A stretch of 64,000 bases of DNA from Solirubrobacteraceae bacterium. GTDB lineage: Bacteria; Actinomycetota; Thermoleophilia; Solirubrobacterales; Solirubrobacteraceae. Where the stretch lies: contig JAEMSV010000004.1 of NCBI GenBank assembly GCA_016462625.1, forward strand, positions 47,981 through 111,980. Direction: 5' to 3'. Made by a program: the position numbers and the translations under genes. Below the pieces are notes generated by a model. It saw only the letters and a list, made by a program, of their open reading frames with translations. It was not told the origin of the DNA and made no database searches. Positions 33,495 through 42,270 of the stretch are shown here, piece after piece. How positions within the stretch are numbered: the first letter of the stretch is position 1; every line of letters begins with the position of its first letter.

Positions 33495-35732
33495 TCAGCG
33501 CTTGGTCACGACCTTGCGGAAGGTCGTCGCTCGCGCGGTGAGGCTGGGCAGGCCGTTCTTGGTGTCGGCGGCGCGGGACAGGATCACGCGGTCCCCGACA
33601 CGCAGCCGGCGCTTGAGCGTGACGTTGCCCAGCCGGCCGCCCTGGAGCGTCACGGACCGGACGGTCTGCGCCTTCTTCTTGCCCTTCTTCTGCACGGCGA
33701 CCTTGAACTTCAGGCGCCGGGTGGGCTTCGGCGCGCAGGTCATCCGCGCGCGCAGCCTGGTCGTCTTCGCCTTCGACGACGCACCGCCGAGCACGCGGGC
33801 TTCGAGCTTCCAGTCGCAGCCCTGGCTACCGGGGGCGTCCGCGCCGCCGATCGCCGCCGTGCGGGCGCTCAGCTTGGGGATCTTGCGCCGCGGCTCGGCC
33901 TTGTTGGCCAGCACGATGCGCTCGCCCTTGCGGAGCTTGCGCTTGAGCGAGAGGGTCGACGTCGCGCCCGTCCGGAGCGTGGCGGTCCGGAGCTTGATCG
34001 TCTTCTTGCCGCGAACGAGCGACACGGTGAACTTCGACGTCGAAGCCACGGAGCAGCCCACGCCGGCGCGCACGGTGGCGGACTTCGGCTTCGCTTTCAG
34101 CACCTTCGTCGAGGCCTTCCAGCGGCAGACCGGGGCGCTCGGCTCACGCGGCTTCTTGGCCACGACCGCTTCTGCGCCGGCAAGCGCAGGCGCGTCGGTG
34201 ACCACGCGGCAGCTCCCGGGCGGGATCGTCGACGTCGTGGGCACGGTGCAGCGGTAGCGCTGGGACTGCGCGATGTTCGGGATCTTCGAGATGACGTCGA
34301 ACTCCCAGACCGGCGGGCCGTTCGGGATGCACGCCTCGGAGTTGCCGAAGGCGTTGACATAGCCCGGCCCGTCCCTGCCGTCGCCGGTGAGGACGTGCAT
34401 GACCGCCGCCTCCATCGGGTTGCCGTCGTACGTCGTGACGCCCTTGACGCACGTCGGCCGCACATGCTCGAGCTGCAGATCGAGCGGCAGCAGGTTCGCC
34501 TCCGCCGTCTGGCCCGGGCCGCAGATGACGATGCCGCCGGTCTGCGCGGCACGCCAGCGCAGCGAGGCGCGGATGAGCGCCCGTCCGGTGGCGTTCGGGC
34601 TGGCGTCCGAGAACCTCATCACGCCCATGAAGCCCTCGCCGATCGGCTCGCGACCCGACTCGGAGGCTGTGATCGTGTAGACCTGGAAATCCCGGACATC
34701 GCAGTCGCTGCGCGCGAGCGCATCGCCCGTGAGCGTCTGGGTGGCCGCGCGTGCCGCGTCGCTGACGACGCCCGAGTCCGCCCGCGGACCGCCGGCGCCC
34801 GTGTACGTCACCGGCTGCCCGGTCTCCGTCAGCCAGATCGGGAGCGCGCCATCGCCGACCTCGCGCAGCACGTTGCGCATGATCCGCACCAGATCGATGA
34901 TCGCCGGCGCGTGCGGCGCGTACGGATGGAAGCCGACGCCGTCGATCTGTCCCTTGATGCCGCCCGCATAGAGCTGGCGCATGAAGTTGCCGAAGTTCTG
35001 CCAGCCGATACTGGCCAGGAGCTTCGCGGACGGGTCCTCCGCCTTGAGCGCGGACCGCACTGCACGCGTCGCCGCGACGTACTCCGCCGGGTTCGGCCCG
35101 CCGGTCCAGAAGATTGTGGAGTTCGCCTCGGTCCAGAGCTCGTACTCGTGGACGGCGAGCTCGGGCAGATCTGGGTTCTCGCGCCAGAAGTCGCCGTCGG
35201 GCCCGTACCGCTTGGCGTACGCGGCGGCAAAGGCACCGAGATCGTCGTAGAACTGCGGGGCGACCCGAGTGCCGCTCCCTGACGTCCACGGCGGCGCGTG
35301 CGACAGCACCGGCACCATCCGGATCCCGCGGCTGGCGAGGATCCGCGCCTGATAGTCCATGGAGGCGCGGGGATCATTCGATCGGTACCACACGTAGCGG
35401 TGCTGTCCGCCCCCCGGCCCGTTCGGCTCCACGTACTGCCAGTGCGCGTCGGTCCGCGCGCGGGTCATGCCGCCCGTGCGCATCTGGTCGAGGAACGATC
35501 CCCAGCGCGCCACGGGAAGCGTGTCGAGCCGGAACAGCGTCTGCACGTTCAGCCCGTAGTAGTCCGGAGACGTCGCCGCGCCTGCCTGCGAAGGCACGAG
35601 CAGGGCTGAGAGCAGCGCGGCAGCCACGAGCCACCCGCGCGCGCGCCTCGTCCGTGGCTTGAAGGGGGCGAACGCCACCCGGGGCTGCGAAGTCACCGCC
35701 CACAGACTGACGGACGAATCGCGATCTGTCAC
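33495..35732 (-). CDS. Secreted glycoside hydrolase-like protein with tandem C-terminal Cys/Trp modules (WTEAN variant)
   Basis: A 745-residue protein with a signal peptide (LLVPSQAGA). A GH-A-like barrel has YELWTEAN with E202 as acid/base and PIWLTETGQP with E303 as nucleophile; the usual Asn-Glu-Pro is changed to Thr-Glu-Ala. A middle Cys-containing domain follows. The C-terminal 220 residues hold two copies of a ~100-residue module that starts C-x-W-K and ends in L/R-rich strands with GDR or GER. It is co-oriented with and 11 bases after its paralogue 35744-37897. Confidence 0.78.
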   Translation of the reverse strand: MTDRDSSVSLWAVTSQPRVAFAPFKPRTRRARGWLVAAALLSALLVPSQAGAATSPDYYGLNVQTLFRLDTLPVARWGSFLDQMRTGGMTRARTDAHWQYVEPNGPGGGQHRYVWYRSNDPRASMDYQARILASRGIRMVPVLSHAPPWTSGSGTRVAPQFYDDLGAFAAAYAKRYGPDGDFWRENPDLPELAVHEYELWTEANSTIFWTGGPNPAEYVAATRAVRSALKAEDPSAKLLASIGWQNFGNFMRQLYAGGIKGQIDGVGFHPYAPHAPAIIDLVRIMRNVLREVGDGALPIWLTETGQPVTYTGAGGPRADSGVVSDAARAATQTLTGDALARSDCDVRDFQVYTITASESGREPIGEGFMGVMRFSDASPNATGRALIRASLRWRAAQTGGIVICGPGQTAEANLLPLDLQLEHVRPTCVKGVTTYDGNPMEAAVMHVLTGDGRDGPGYVNAFGNSEACIPNGPPVWEFDVISKIPNIAQSQRYRCTVPTTSTIPPGSCRVVTDAPALAGAEAVVAKKPREPSAPVCRWKASTKVLKAKPKSATVRAGVGCSVASTSKFTVSLVRGKKTIKLRTATLRTGATSTLSLKRKLRKGERIVLANKAEPRRKIPKLSARTAAIGGADAPGSQGCDWKLEARVLGGASSKAKTTRLRARMTCAPKPTRRLKFKVAVQKKGKKKAQTVRSVTLQGGRLGNVTLKRRLRVGDRVILSRAADTKNGLPSLTARATTFRKVVTKR

Positions 35733-35743
35733 GTGAAATCGGA

Positions 35744-37897
35744 CTACGGTCGCCCTCTCTTCACGGCGGCCGATCTTGACACCGTCGCGCGCGCTGCGAT
35801 GCGCGGAGTTCCACGTGTCGTATTCCCGTCATGGACCAGCTCGATCCGGTCCCCGCGTCGCAGACGGACCCGCAGCGCGAACGTCTGCTCCCGGCCCGTC
35901 GCCAGAGTGACGGATCGCACACGCGTCGACTTCGAGGCGCCCTTCCGGCGGACCGACGCGACGAACGGCACCGTCCGGGCGCCGGGCGGGATACACGCGA
36001 CCCGGATCCGCACGCGCGTACGGCTGCCCGACCGCCGCACGACCCGGGTCTCGACCTTCCATTCACAGCCTTCGCTGCCTGTCGCCGTGGCTCCGCCTGT
36101 CGTCCGTCCGACCGCACTGAGCTTCGGCACGCCGGTCTTGGCATTCGCCGGGTGGTCGACGACCACGCGGTCGCGAACGCCGACCCGGCGCGGCAACGTC
36201 ACCGTCCGCATCGTGCCCTGTCGCACCGTCACCTTGGCGAGCGACGTCGTCGCCGCGCCGCCCGAGCGGCGTACGGAGAGCGAGAACGGGATCCGGGTGG
36301 CCTTCGGCGCGCAGTTCAGCGCTGCGAACACCCGCGCACGGGCGCCACGCGCCGCGACGACGCGCGGCTTCAGATGCCAGCGGCAGCCGGCACCGGGCGG
36401 GGTGGGAACCGGCGTGTTGCCCTCGGCGATCAGCACGCAGTCCCCCGCCTCGACCGGGCAGCGGTACGTCCCGGACGCCGCCATGTTCTCGATCTCCGCC
36501 CGGACGTCGAAGCTCCAGATCGGGGGCCCGTTCGGGATACAGACCTCGCCCTTGCCGAACGCGTCGACCTCAAAGGTCGAGCTCCGGCCGTCAGCGGTCC
36601 GCAACACGAGGTTGGCCGCCTCGATGGGGTTCCCCTCGTAGGTGACCGTGCCGGTCGCGCAGGTCGGCGTGGTGTGCTTGAGCCCGAGCTTGAGCCCGAG
36701 CAGGTCCTTCGGCGCCGTCGGGCCGCTCCCGCACACCTTCAGGCCGTCGCGCGGCGCAGCGCGCCAGCGCTGTGATGCGGCGAACAGCGCCGTTCCGGTC
36801 ACGTTGGGCTGCGCGTCGGCGAGGCGGAGGACCCCCATGTCCGGCTCGGGCGCGGGCTCGATGCCCATCGTCTCGCTGCTCACGAGCGAGTAGACGTTGA
36901 ACGCCCCCACCCCGCAGTTGCTGCGCGCTAGCACGTCCCCAGTCAGCGACTGCGTCGCTGCACGCGCCGCATCGCTCACGGGGCCCGAGCCGGCGCGGGC
37001 CCCACCGGGGCCCGACGTGGCTGCCGGCTGGCCGGTCTCGGTGACCTCTATCGCCGCGTTCGGGTCGCCGAGGCCAACGAGCAACTGACGGAGCTTGACC
37101 ACGAGCGAGACGATCGCCGGCGCATGCGGCGCGTACGGGTGAAAGGCGATGCCGTCCGTCACGTCACCCCCGCCGCGCGCGTAGAGCTCGCGGACGAACG
37201 CCTCGAAGCCCTGCCAGCCGACGCTCGCGAGCACGCGGCCCGACGGGTCCGCGCCACGGACGGCCTGAGACACGCCGGGGAGGGCCGCCATGTACGCGTC
37301 CGCGTCGGCCCGGCCGGTCCACATGTTCGCCGAGTTCGCCTCGGTCCAGATCTCGTAGTCGAACGGCGGGACGTACGGCAGACCCGGGTTCTCCGCCCAG
37401 AACGAGCCGCGTGATCCGTATCTCGCGGCGAACGCTCCGGCGAACGCGGCGAAGTCGCCATAGCGGCTGGGGTCGATCGCGGTTCCTGAACCTCCCGCCC
37501 ACGGCGGCGCCGTGGCAATCACGGGCAGCATGCGGATCCCGCGCGCCGCGAACTCTCGCGCCAGCAGATCGAGTGACTGCGTCGGGACCGACGGACGGTC
37601 CCACAGGTAGGTGTGCGTGCCCCCGCTCGGCGCCGTGGGCTCCGCGAACCGCCATCCGGCGTCGACGCGCGCGACCCGGATCCCACCGGCCGCCATCGAG
37701 TCGAGGTACGCGCCCCACCGGTCCGGCGGCACGAAGCCCAACTTGATCATCGGCTGGGCGTTCAAGGCGAAGAAATCGGGGCTCGGAAGGGCGCTGGCCG
37801 GTGCACTGGACGCGACGAACACGATCGCGGTGGTGGCCAACAGCGCAGCGGCGCGCCGCAGCGCGCCGCAGATCCGAACAGACGACATCCCTGTCAT
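35744..37897 (-). CDS. Secreted glycoside hydrolase-like protein, paralogue with WTEAN variant
   Basis: A 717-residue protein with a signal peptide (ends near SAPASA). YEIWTEAN gives E186 and IEVTETGQP gives E288, matching the 33495-35732 protein, which it resembles along its length (AFHPYAPHAP, GNPIEAANLVLRTADG, CIPNGPPIWSFDV). It also ends in two copies of the C-x-W module (GCRWHLKPRV, GCEWKVETRV). The pair is a tandem duplication, probably in one operon. The altered catalytic-site Asn and Pro raise the question whether these are active enzymes or binding proteins. Confidence 0.78.
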   Translation of the reverse strand: MTGMSSVRICGALRRAAALLATTAIVFVASSAPASALPSPDFFALNAQPMIKLGFVPPDRWGAYLDSMAAGGIRVARVDAGWRFAEPTAPSGGTHTYLWDRPSVPTQSLDLLAREFAARGIRMLPVIATAPPWAGGSGTAIDPSRYGDFAAFAGAFAARYGSRGSFWAENPGLPYVPPFDYEIWTEANSANMWTGRADADAYMAALPGVSQAVRGADPSGRVLASVGWQGFEAFVRELYARGGGDVTDGIAFHPYAPHAPAIVSLVVKLRQLLVGLGDPNAAIEVTETGQPAATSGPGGARAGSGPVSDAARAATQSLTGDVLARSNCGVGAFNVYSLVSSETMGIEPAPEPDMGVLRLADAQPNVTGTALFAASQRWRAAPRDGLKVCGSGPTAPKDLLGLKLGLKHTTPTCATGTVTYEGNPIEAANLVLRTADGRSSTFEVDAFGKGEVCIPNGPPIWSFDVRAEIENMAASGTYRCPVEAGDCVLIAEGNTPVPTPPGAGCRWHLKPRVVAARGARARVFAALNCAPKATRIPFSLSVRRSGGAATTSLAKVTVRQGTMRTVTLPRRVGVRDRVVVDHPANAKTGVPKLSAVGRTTGGATATGSEGCEWKVETRVVRRSGSRTRVRIRVACIPPGARTVPFVASVRRKGASKSTRVRSVTLATGREQTFALRVRLRRGDRIELVHDGNTTRGTPRIAARATVSRSAAVKRGRP

Positions 37898-38000
37898 GTA
37901 CGTCCAGGTCTACCCAGGAATGACAAGTCCAGTCGGACAGTGGTCCACACCAGCTCCATACGTTCGGTACGCCGCCGAATGGGGTCGATGCCCAATGCAG

Positions 38001-38020
38001 GCCGGTCACGGACGACCGGC
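38001..38020 (+). promoter_or_regulatory. Hairpin before the 38029 hydrolase gene
   Basis: GCCGGTC and GACCGGC form a 7-bp stem around ACGGAC, 8 bases before the ATG at 38029, in the 131-base divergent gap between two hydrolase genes. It could be an operator or a leader hairpin; there is no stronger sign of either. Confidence 0.25.
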
Positions 38021-38028
38021 GTCAAGGT

Positions 38029-39783
38029 ATGGAAGCCCGATCCCGCCATCCCCGCCGCCGTGCGCGCATCGTCTCGATGCTCGCCGTGGCGGCCTCGCTG
38101 CTCGCCCCCGCCGCCGCCTCGGGTGCAACGCCGGCGTCCGGGTTCTTCGGCCTCGGCAACTGGTCCACGCCGTCCACCCAGCAGGCCGCCACGATGGGCC
38201 AGATCGGCATGCGCACCTGGCGCGCCGGGCTCGTGTGGCAGTGGGTCGAGCCCACGCAGGGCAACCGCAACTGGAACTACGTCGACCAGCTCGTGCGCGA
38301 AGGTGCGCGCAACGGCTACGACACCCTGCTCGTGCTCAACGGCTGCGCCCAGTGGGCCTGTGGCGCCCAGCGCGTCGCGCCCGCCCAGGAGCCGCAGCTG
38401 ACCGCGTACAAGCAGTTCGTCGCCGCGGCCGTCGCCCGCTACGGCGCCAACGGCGCGTTCTGGTCGGCCAACCCGTCGCTGCCCCGCAAGGCGGTCAGCT
38501 GGCAGGTCTGGAACGAGGTCAACGCCGGGCAGGACTGGCCGTACCCCAACGCTGCCGCGTACGCCTCGTTCCTGGCGAGCATCAACGAGACGATCAAGGG
38601 TGTCGATCCGTCGGCGCTCGTGGTCACCTCCGGCCTGACCGAGTACCCGGCGATCTCCTCCGGTGCCACGCTCGCCCGATTCCTCACAGACCTCTACGCG
38701 CAGCCGGCGTTCCGCTCGAGCTTCGACGTCCTCGCCGTCCACGGCTACGCCGAGAGCCCCGCGGGCGTCGTCCGCATCCTCGATACCGCCCGTCGCATCG
38801 TCGCGCAGAACGGCGACTCGGGCCGGCGCATCTGGATCACCGAGATGGGCTGGAGCAGCGGCGGCCCCGCGCACCCCTTCACGCTCGACGAGGGCGGTCA
38901 GGCCAGCTACATGCAGCAGAGCTTCGACACGCTCGTCGGATGTCGCTCACGCTGGAACCTCGATCGCGCCTACTGGTTCTCGCTCGGCGACATCTCCTCC
39001 GCCGCACTCGGCGAGGCCGACTACTGGGGCCATCACACGGGCCTGCAGCGCGTCGACGGATCGGGCAAGCCGGCATGGAATGCGTTCACTGAGTACACGG
39101 GCGAGAAGGCGCTGCCCGGCGGCCGTGGCGACGGGTGCTCGCTGCCCGGTGGTGCGCAGCTCGACACCTCGGCGATCGACACCGTCATCTCGAGCGCGCC
39201 TCAGGTCATCGGCAGCAAGGACAACCCGAAGGTCTCGTTCACCGCGTCGCGGGAGGCGCGCTTCGAGTGCTCGCTCGACGGCGCTCCCTGGGCGGCGTGC
39301 CAGTCGCCGGTGGGCGTGAAGACCAGCCGTGAGGGCGCGCACGAGCTCGCCGTCCGCGCGATCGACGGCGGCGGCGTGGCCGACACGACACCGGCCCGCG
39401 CGACGTGGGTGCTCGACCTCACTGCCCCGGACACCGTCCTGACGAAGAAGCCGCCGAAGAAGCTCAAGAAGGCCAAGGTGCAGCTGCGCTTCAAGGGCAC
39501 GGACGCGACCGGTGTCGCTTCCTACCAGTGCCGGGTGCTCGGCAAGGCCTGGAACAGGTGCAAGAGCGGCGACTTCCAGAAGCTTTCGGGCAAGGGGCTG
39601 AAGCGCATGCAGGTCCGCGCCGTCGACCGTGCCGGCAACGTGGACCCAGCTCCCGCTCAGGCCACCGTGACGCTGAACCTCTGCAGCCTGCGGACCGCCG
39701 CGAAGAAGGCCAAGGGCAAGAAGGCGTCGTGCACGACGTCTTCTAAGAAGAAGGCCAAGAAGAAGGCCAAGAAGAAGCGCTAG
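38029..39783 (+). CDS. Secreted glycoside hydrolase, clan GH-A-like, with C-terminal Ig-like part and Lys-rich tail
   Basis: A 584-residue protein. Signal peptide ends near AAASGATP. WQVWNEVN gives acid/base E163 and RIWITEMGW nucleophile E272; Asn is kept but Pro is replaced by Val. From about residue 375 come two beta-sandwich-like segments (PKVSFTASREARFECSLDGA, KKAKVQLRFKGTDATGV with a Cys pair each), and the last ~25 residues are almost all Lys, Ala and Ser. The basic tail may bind anionic wall polymers. Its TAG stop shares CTAG with the convergent SDR gene. Confidence 0.83.
   Translation: MEARSRHPRRRARIVSMLAVAASLLAPAAASGATPASGFFGLGNWSTPSTQQAATMGQIGMRTWRAGLVWQWVEPTQGNRNWNYVDQLVREGARNGYDTLLVLNGCAQWACGAQRVAPAQEPQLTAYKQFVAAAVARYGANGAFWSANPSLPRKAVSWQVWNEVNAGQDWPYPNAAAYASFLASINETIKGVDPSALVVTSGLTEYPAISSGATLARFLTDLYAQPAFRSSFDVLAVHGYAESPAGVVRILDTARRIVAQNGDSGRRIWITEMGWSSGGPAHPFTLDEGGQASYMQQSFDTLVGCRSRWNLDRAYWFSLGDISSAALGEADYWGHHTGLQRVDGSGKPAWNAFTEYTGEKALPGGRGDGCSLPGGAQLDTSAIDTVISSAPQVIGSKDNPKVSFTASREARFECSLDGAPWAACQSPVGVKTSREGAHELAVRAIDGGGVADTTPARATWVLDLTAPDTVLTKKPPKKLKKAKVQLRFKGTDATGVASYQCRVLGKAWNRCKSGDFQKLSGKGLKRMQVRAVDRAGNVDPAPAQATVTLNLCSLRTAAKKAKGKKASCTTSSKKKAKKKAKKKR
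39745..39780 (+). repeat. Three 12-base copies encoding a Lys-Lys-Lys-Ala tail
   Basis: AAGAAGAAGGCC occurs twice and AAGAAGAAGCGC once, in tandem, encoding the C-terminal KKKA-KKKA-KKKR of the hydrolase. Such in-frame microsatellites can change length by slippage. Confidence 0.8.
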
Positions 39784-40568
39784 ACGATCGTCTGCACGGT
39801 GCCGCCGTCGACCGACCACGCGGCGCCGGTCACGCTGCTCGCGCGGTCCGATGCGAGGAAGGCGATGACGTCGGCGATCTCGGCCGGTGTCGCGAAGCGC
39901 CCGAGCGGCACGGCCTTCGCTTTCTCCGCAAGGACCTCGTCCCGGGTCTTCCCGTCGCTCTCGGCCGCGATTTGATCGGCCATCCCACCGTCGCCGGTCC
40001 AGAGTTCGCTGCTCACCGGACCTGGCGCCACGGCGTTGACGAGGACATTCTGCTTGGCATACGTGTCCGCGAAGGCACGGGACAGCGAGAGCTGCGCGGC
40101 CTTCGTCACCGAGTACGCGACGTTGGTCAGGCTCGGTCGCTTCCCGGCGGAGCTCGTGACGTTGACGATCCGGCCTCCCCCCACCTCCACCATGCGCGGT
40201 GCCGCCTCGCGCATCAGGCGCATCGGCCCGAGCACGTGCAGGTCGTATTGCTCACGCCAATCGTCGTCGGTGAGTTCCTCGAGCGATTTGGGATAGCTCG
40301 TTCCCGCGTTGTTGACGAGCACGTCGACCCGTCCCAGTTGCTCGACGCACGTAGCCACGATCAGCTCAGCGGCCTCGGGTGCGGTGACGTCGGCGGCGAG
40401 GAAGTCCGTGTCCGGGCAGGCCTCGCACGCAGCGCGTAGCCCGTCGACGCTGCGGGCCACCATCAGCACATTCGCGCCAGCGTCGCGGAGGACCTCGGCG
40501 GTGGCGAGGCCTATGCCCCGGCTGGCGCCCGTGATGATGCAGGCCTTGTCCTGAAGACCGAGGTCCAT
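39780..40568 (-). CDS. Classical short-chain dehydrogenase/reductase (SDR family oxidoreductase)
   Basis: A 262-residue classical SDR. TGASRGIGLA binds NAD(P), NNAGTS follows, the catalytic Ser lies in VTSSAGKRPS and the pair in AYSVTK (YxxxK). PGPVSSE and SVTGAAWSVDGG are the usual C-terminal motifs. Start at MDLGLQDKACIITG (40568); the 19 upstream residues are not typical. It resembles 3-oxoacyl-ACP reductase-like enzymes but the substrate cannot be told. It does not look tied to the glycan genes. Confidence 0.87.
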   Translation of the reverse strand: MDLGLQDKACIITGASRGIGLATAEVLRDAGANVLMVARSVDGLRAACEACPDTDFLAADVTAPEAAELIVATCVEQLGRVDVLVNNAGTSYPKSLEELTDDDWREQYDLHVLGPMRLMREAAPRMVEVGGGRIVNVTSSAGKRPSLTNVAYSVTKAAQLSLSRAFADTYAKQNVLVNAVAPGPVSSELWTGDGGMADQIAAESDGKTRDEVLAEKAKAVPLGRFATPAEIADVIAFLASDRASSVTGAAWSVDGGTVQTIV

Positions 40569-40677
40569 GGGTTCATTGTGCCCGGATACGTCACCGGTCG
40601 TATGCGTCGGTTGCCGAACCGGCACCGCGCATCTAGCTTCCAGTGTTCCCCGCTGCCCACCCAGTCAGGAGACCGGG

Positions 40678-42066
40678 ATGTCCACTGCCCCTGCCCGTCG
40701 AGCGCTGGTCGCGCTCTGCGCGGCGCTCATCCCCCTGTTCGTCCTCGCGGCGCCCGCCACCGCCGAGGACACCGCGCCCATCCTTCAGGGCGGATCGTTC
40801 TCACCCACCACACTCGATCATCACGGTGGTCAGGTGATCATCACGGTCGACGCCGTCGACGACTTCGGCATCGTGATGGCCTACGCCGACGTGTTCTCCA
40901 GCGGCGACAGCGGAGAGAGCGTCCAGCTCATTCCCTCAGGGCCGACGTCGTTCACCGGGACGGCGAACATTCCGCCGAACCTCACCGATCAGCCGAAGGT
41001 CTACGGCATCAACGCGACCGTGACCGACGGGAACGGCGGGTTCGACTCCAAGCCCATCGGCCAGATCACAGTCCCTGCGTGGCCGTCCGACGAGAACCAG
41101 GCACCCGTGCTGATGAACCAGACGGCATCGCCGCGGTCGTTGCCGGCGGAGGGCGGGCCGGTCACCATCAGCGCAATCGCCACCGACGATGTCCGTGTCG
41201 AATCGGTCTACGCCGAGGTGACGGGGACCGACGGCAGCAACCACACCGTGACGCTCCACGCCACCGCCCTGCAGACGTACGAGGGCACGTTCAACGCGCC
41301 GGCGAACACCAGCCACGAGCCGGTGAGCTACCAGGTCAGCGTGATCGCGACCGACGATGAAGACGCCTACGCCCAGCAGTACGCGGGCGAGGTGCAGGTC
41401 GCCGGTCAGCCTGAATTCGACGAGCCGCCGAGCGTGTTCGACCCTGTCGTGTCACCGCGGAACCTGCCGAGTGCGGGTGGTGACGTCACGCTGCGCGTCA
41501 GCGCGACCGACCTGCGCGGCATCACGGAGGCCTGGGCGACGGTCACCCGGCCCGGTGGGAGCACGGCGCGGGTGGACCTCGAACCCATCGACGGCACCCG
41601 GTTCGAGGGCACGTACAACGCCCCGGAGAACACCGGATCTACTGCCGCCGAGTACGCAATCGAGATGACTGCGTCGGATGACATCGGGCAGACCAGCTCG
41701 GTCGATGGCGGGAAGGTGACCGTCGCGGCTGTGGCCGCCCAGCCAGGACGCATCCAGGTCTCGCCGGATTGGCGCGTGTTCGGTCCCATCCGGGCGGGTC
41801 GCACGACAACACAGTCGGTCACGGTGCGCCACGCAGGACCGGCGTCCTCCGCGCCCATCACGGTGACGTCGACCGCATCGCGCGCGCCGTTCTCGGTCGT
41901 CGGCGGCTCGTCGCTGACGCTGAACCCGGGCGAGTCGGGGCGTGTGACAGTGGCGTTCAAGCCGCAGAGCGCAGGTTTCGTCGCGGGCAGCCTGAGCGTG
42001 CAACGCGCTGACGGCGGTCAGGGTGCGAGCGTCCGGCTGACGGGGATCGCATTGCCTCGCTGGTAG
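40678..42066 (+). CDS. Secreted protein with three Ig-like repeats and a C-terminal HYDIN/ASH-like domain
   Basis: A 462-residue protein. AGGAG at 40666 precedes the ATG with good spacing, and the signal peptide ends near AAPATAED. Three ~100-residue repeats begin TAPILQGGSFSPTTL, NQAPVLMNQTASPRSL and PPSVFDPVVSPRNLP; each has a DAVDDFG/ATDDVRV/ATDLRGI strand and ends in a TDxxG-type strand. The last ~110 residues (GRIQVSPDWRVFGPIRAGRT and PGESGRVTVAFKPQ) match the abnormal-spindle/HYDIN type of beta sandwich. Extracellular binding or structural role, unspecified. Confidence 0.72.
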   Translation: MSTAPARRALVALCAALIPLFVLAAPATAEDTAPILQGGSFSPTTLDHHGGQVIITVDAVDDFGIVMAYADVFSSGDSGESVQLIPSGPTSFTGTANIPPNLTDQPKVYGINATVTDGNGGFDSKPIGQITVPAWPSDENQAPVLMNQTASPRSLPAEGGPVTISAIATDDVRVESVYAEVTGTDGSNHTVTLHATALQTYEGTFNAPANTSHEPVSYQVSVIATDDEDAYAQQYAGEVQVAGQPEFDEPPSVFDPVVSPRNLPSAGGDVTLRVSATDLRGITEAWATVTRPGGSTARVDLEPIDGTRFEGTYNAPENTGSTAAEYAIEMTASDDIGQTSSVDGGKVTVAAVAAQPGRIQVSPDWRVFGPIRAGRTTTQSVTVRHAGPASSAPITVTSTASRAPFSVVGGSSLTLNPGESGRVTVAFKPQSAGFVAGSLSVQRADGGQGASVRLTGIALPRW

Positions 42067-42081
42067 CCGGTCCTAGGTCAT

Positions 42082-42113
42082 TCGGGGTCGACGACCTGCG
42101 TCGGCGACCCCGA
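42082..42113. terminator. 9-bp hairpin after the Ig-like repeat gene
   Basis: TCGGGGTCG (42082-42090) pairs perfectly with CGACCCCGA (42105-42113). It starts 16 bases after the stop at 42066. No T tract follows. It is one of three hairpins in the convergent gap 42067-42270, with ccgagcca/tggctcgg at 42138-42167 between the two listed. Confidence 0.45.
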
Positions 42114-42217
42114 GCGACCGGCCGCGGCAACGACCGGCCGAGCCAGAACCGCTGCGTCGTGGCTCGGGGCCGTCGGTTGGGTTGGAGGTTGCTTCCTCAA
42201 CGGTTCCCCGTAGCGTC

Positions 42218-42242
42218 GGGCGAGGTCGTGACGACCTCGCCC
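42218..42242. terminator. 11-bp perfect hairpin after the repeat-rich surface gene
   Basis: GGGCGAGGTCG pairs with CGACCTCGCCC around a TGA loop, 29 bases beyond the stop of the minus-strand gene 42271-43125. It probably ends transcription from that side. T tracts are absent, as is common in high-GC actinobacteria. Confidence 0.5.
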
Positions 42243-42270
42243 GCGACGGCGGTCGTGGCGGCAGCGGCCT

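Noticed and set aside
39745..39780. A-rich tandem repeat as a possible integration site
   Set aside because: It is coding for the Lys tail; no integrase, direct flanking repeat or tRNA is nearby. No insertion sequence or phage gene was seen anywhere.
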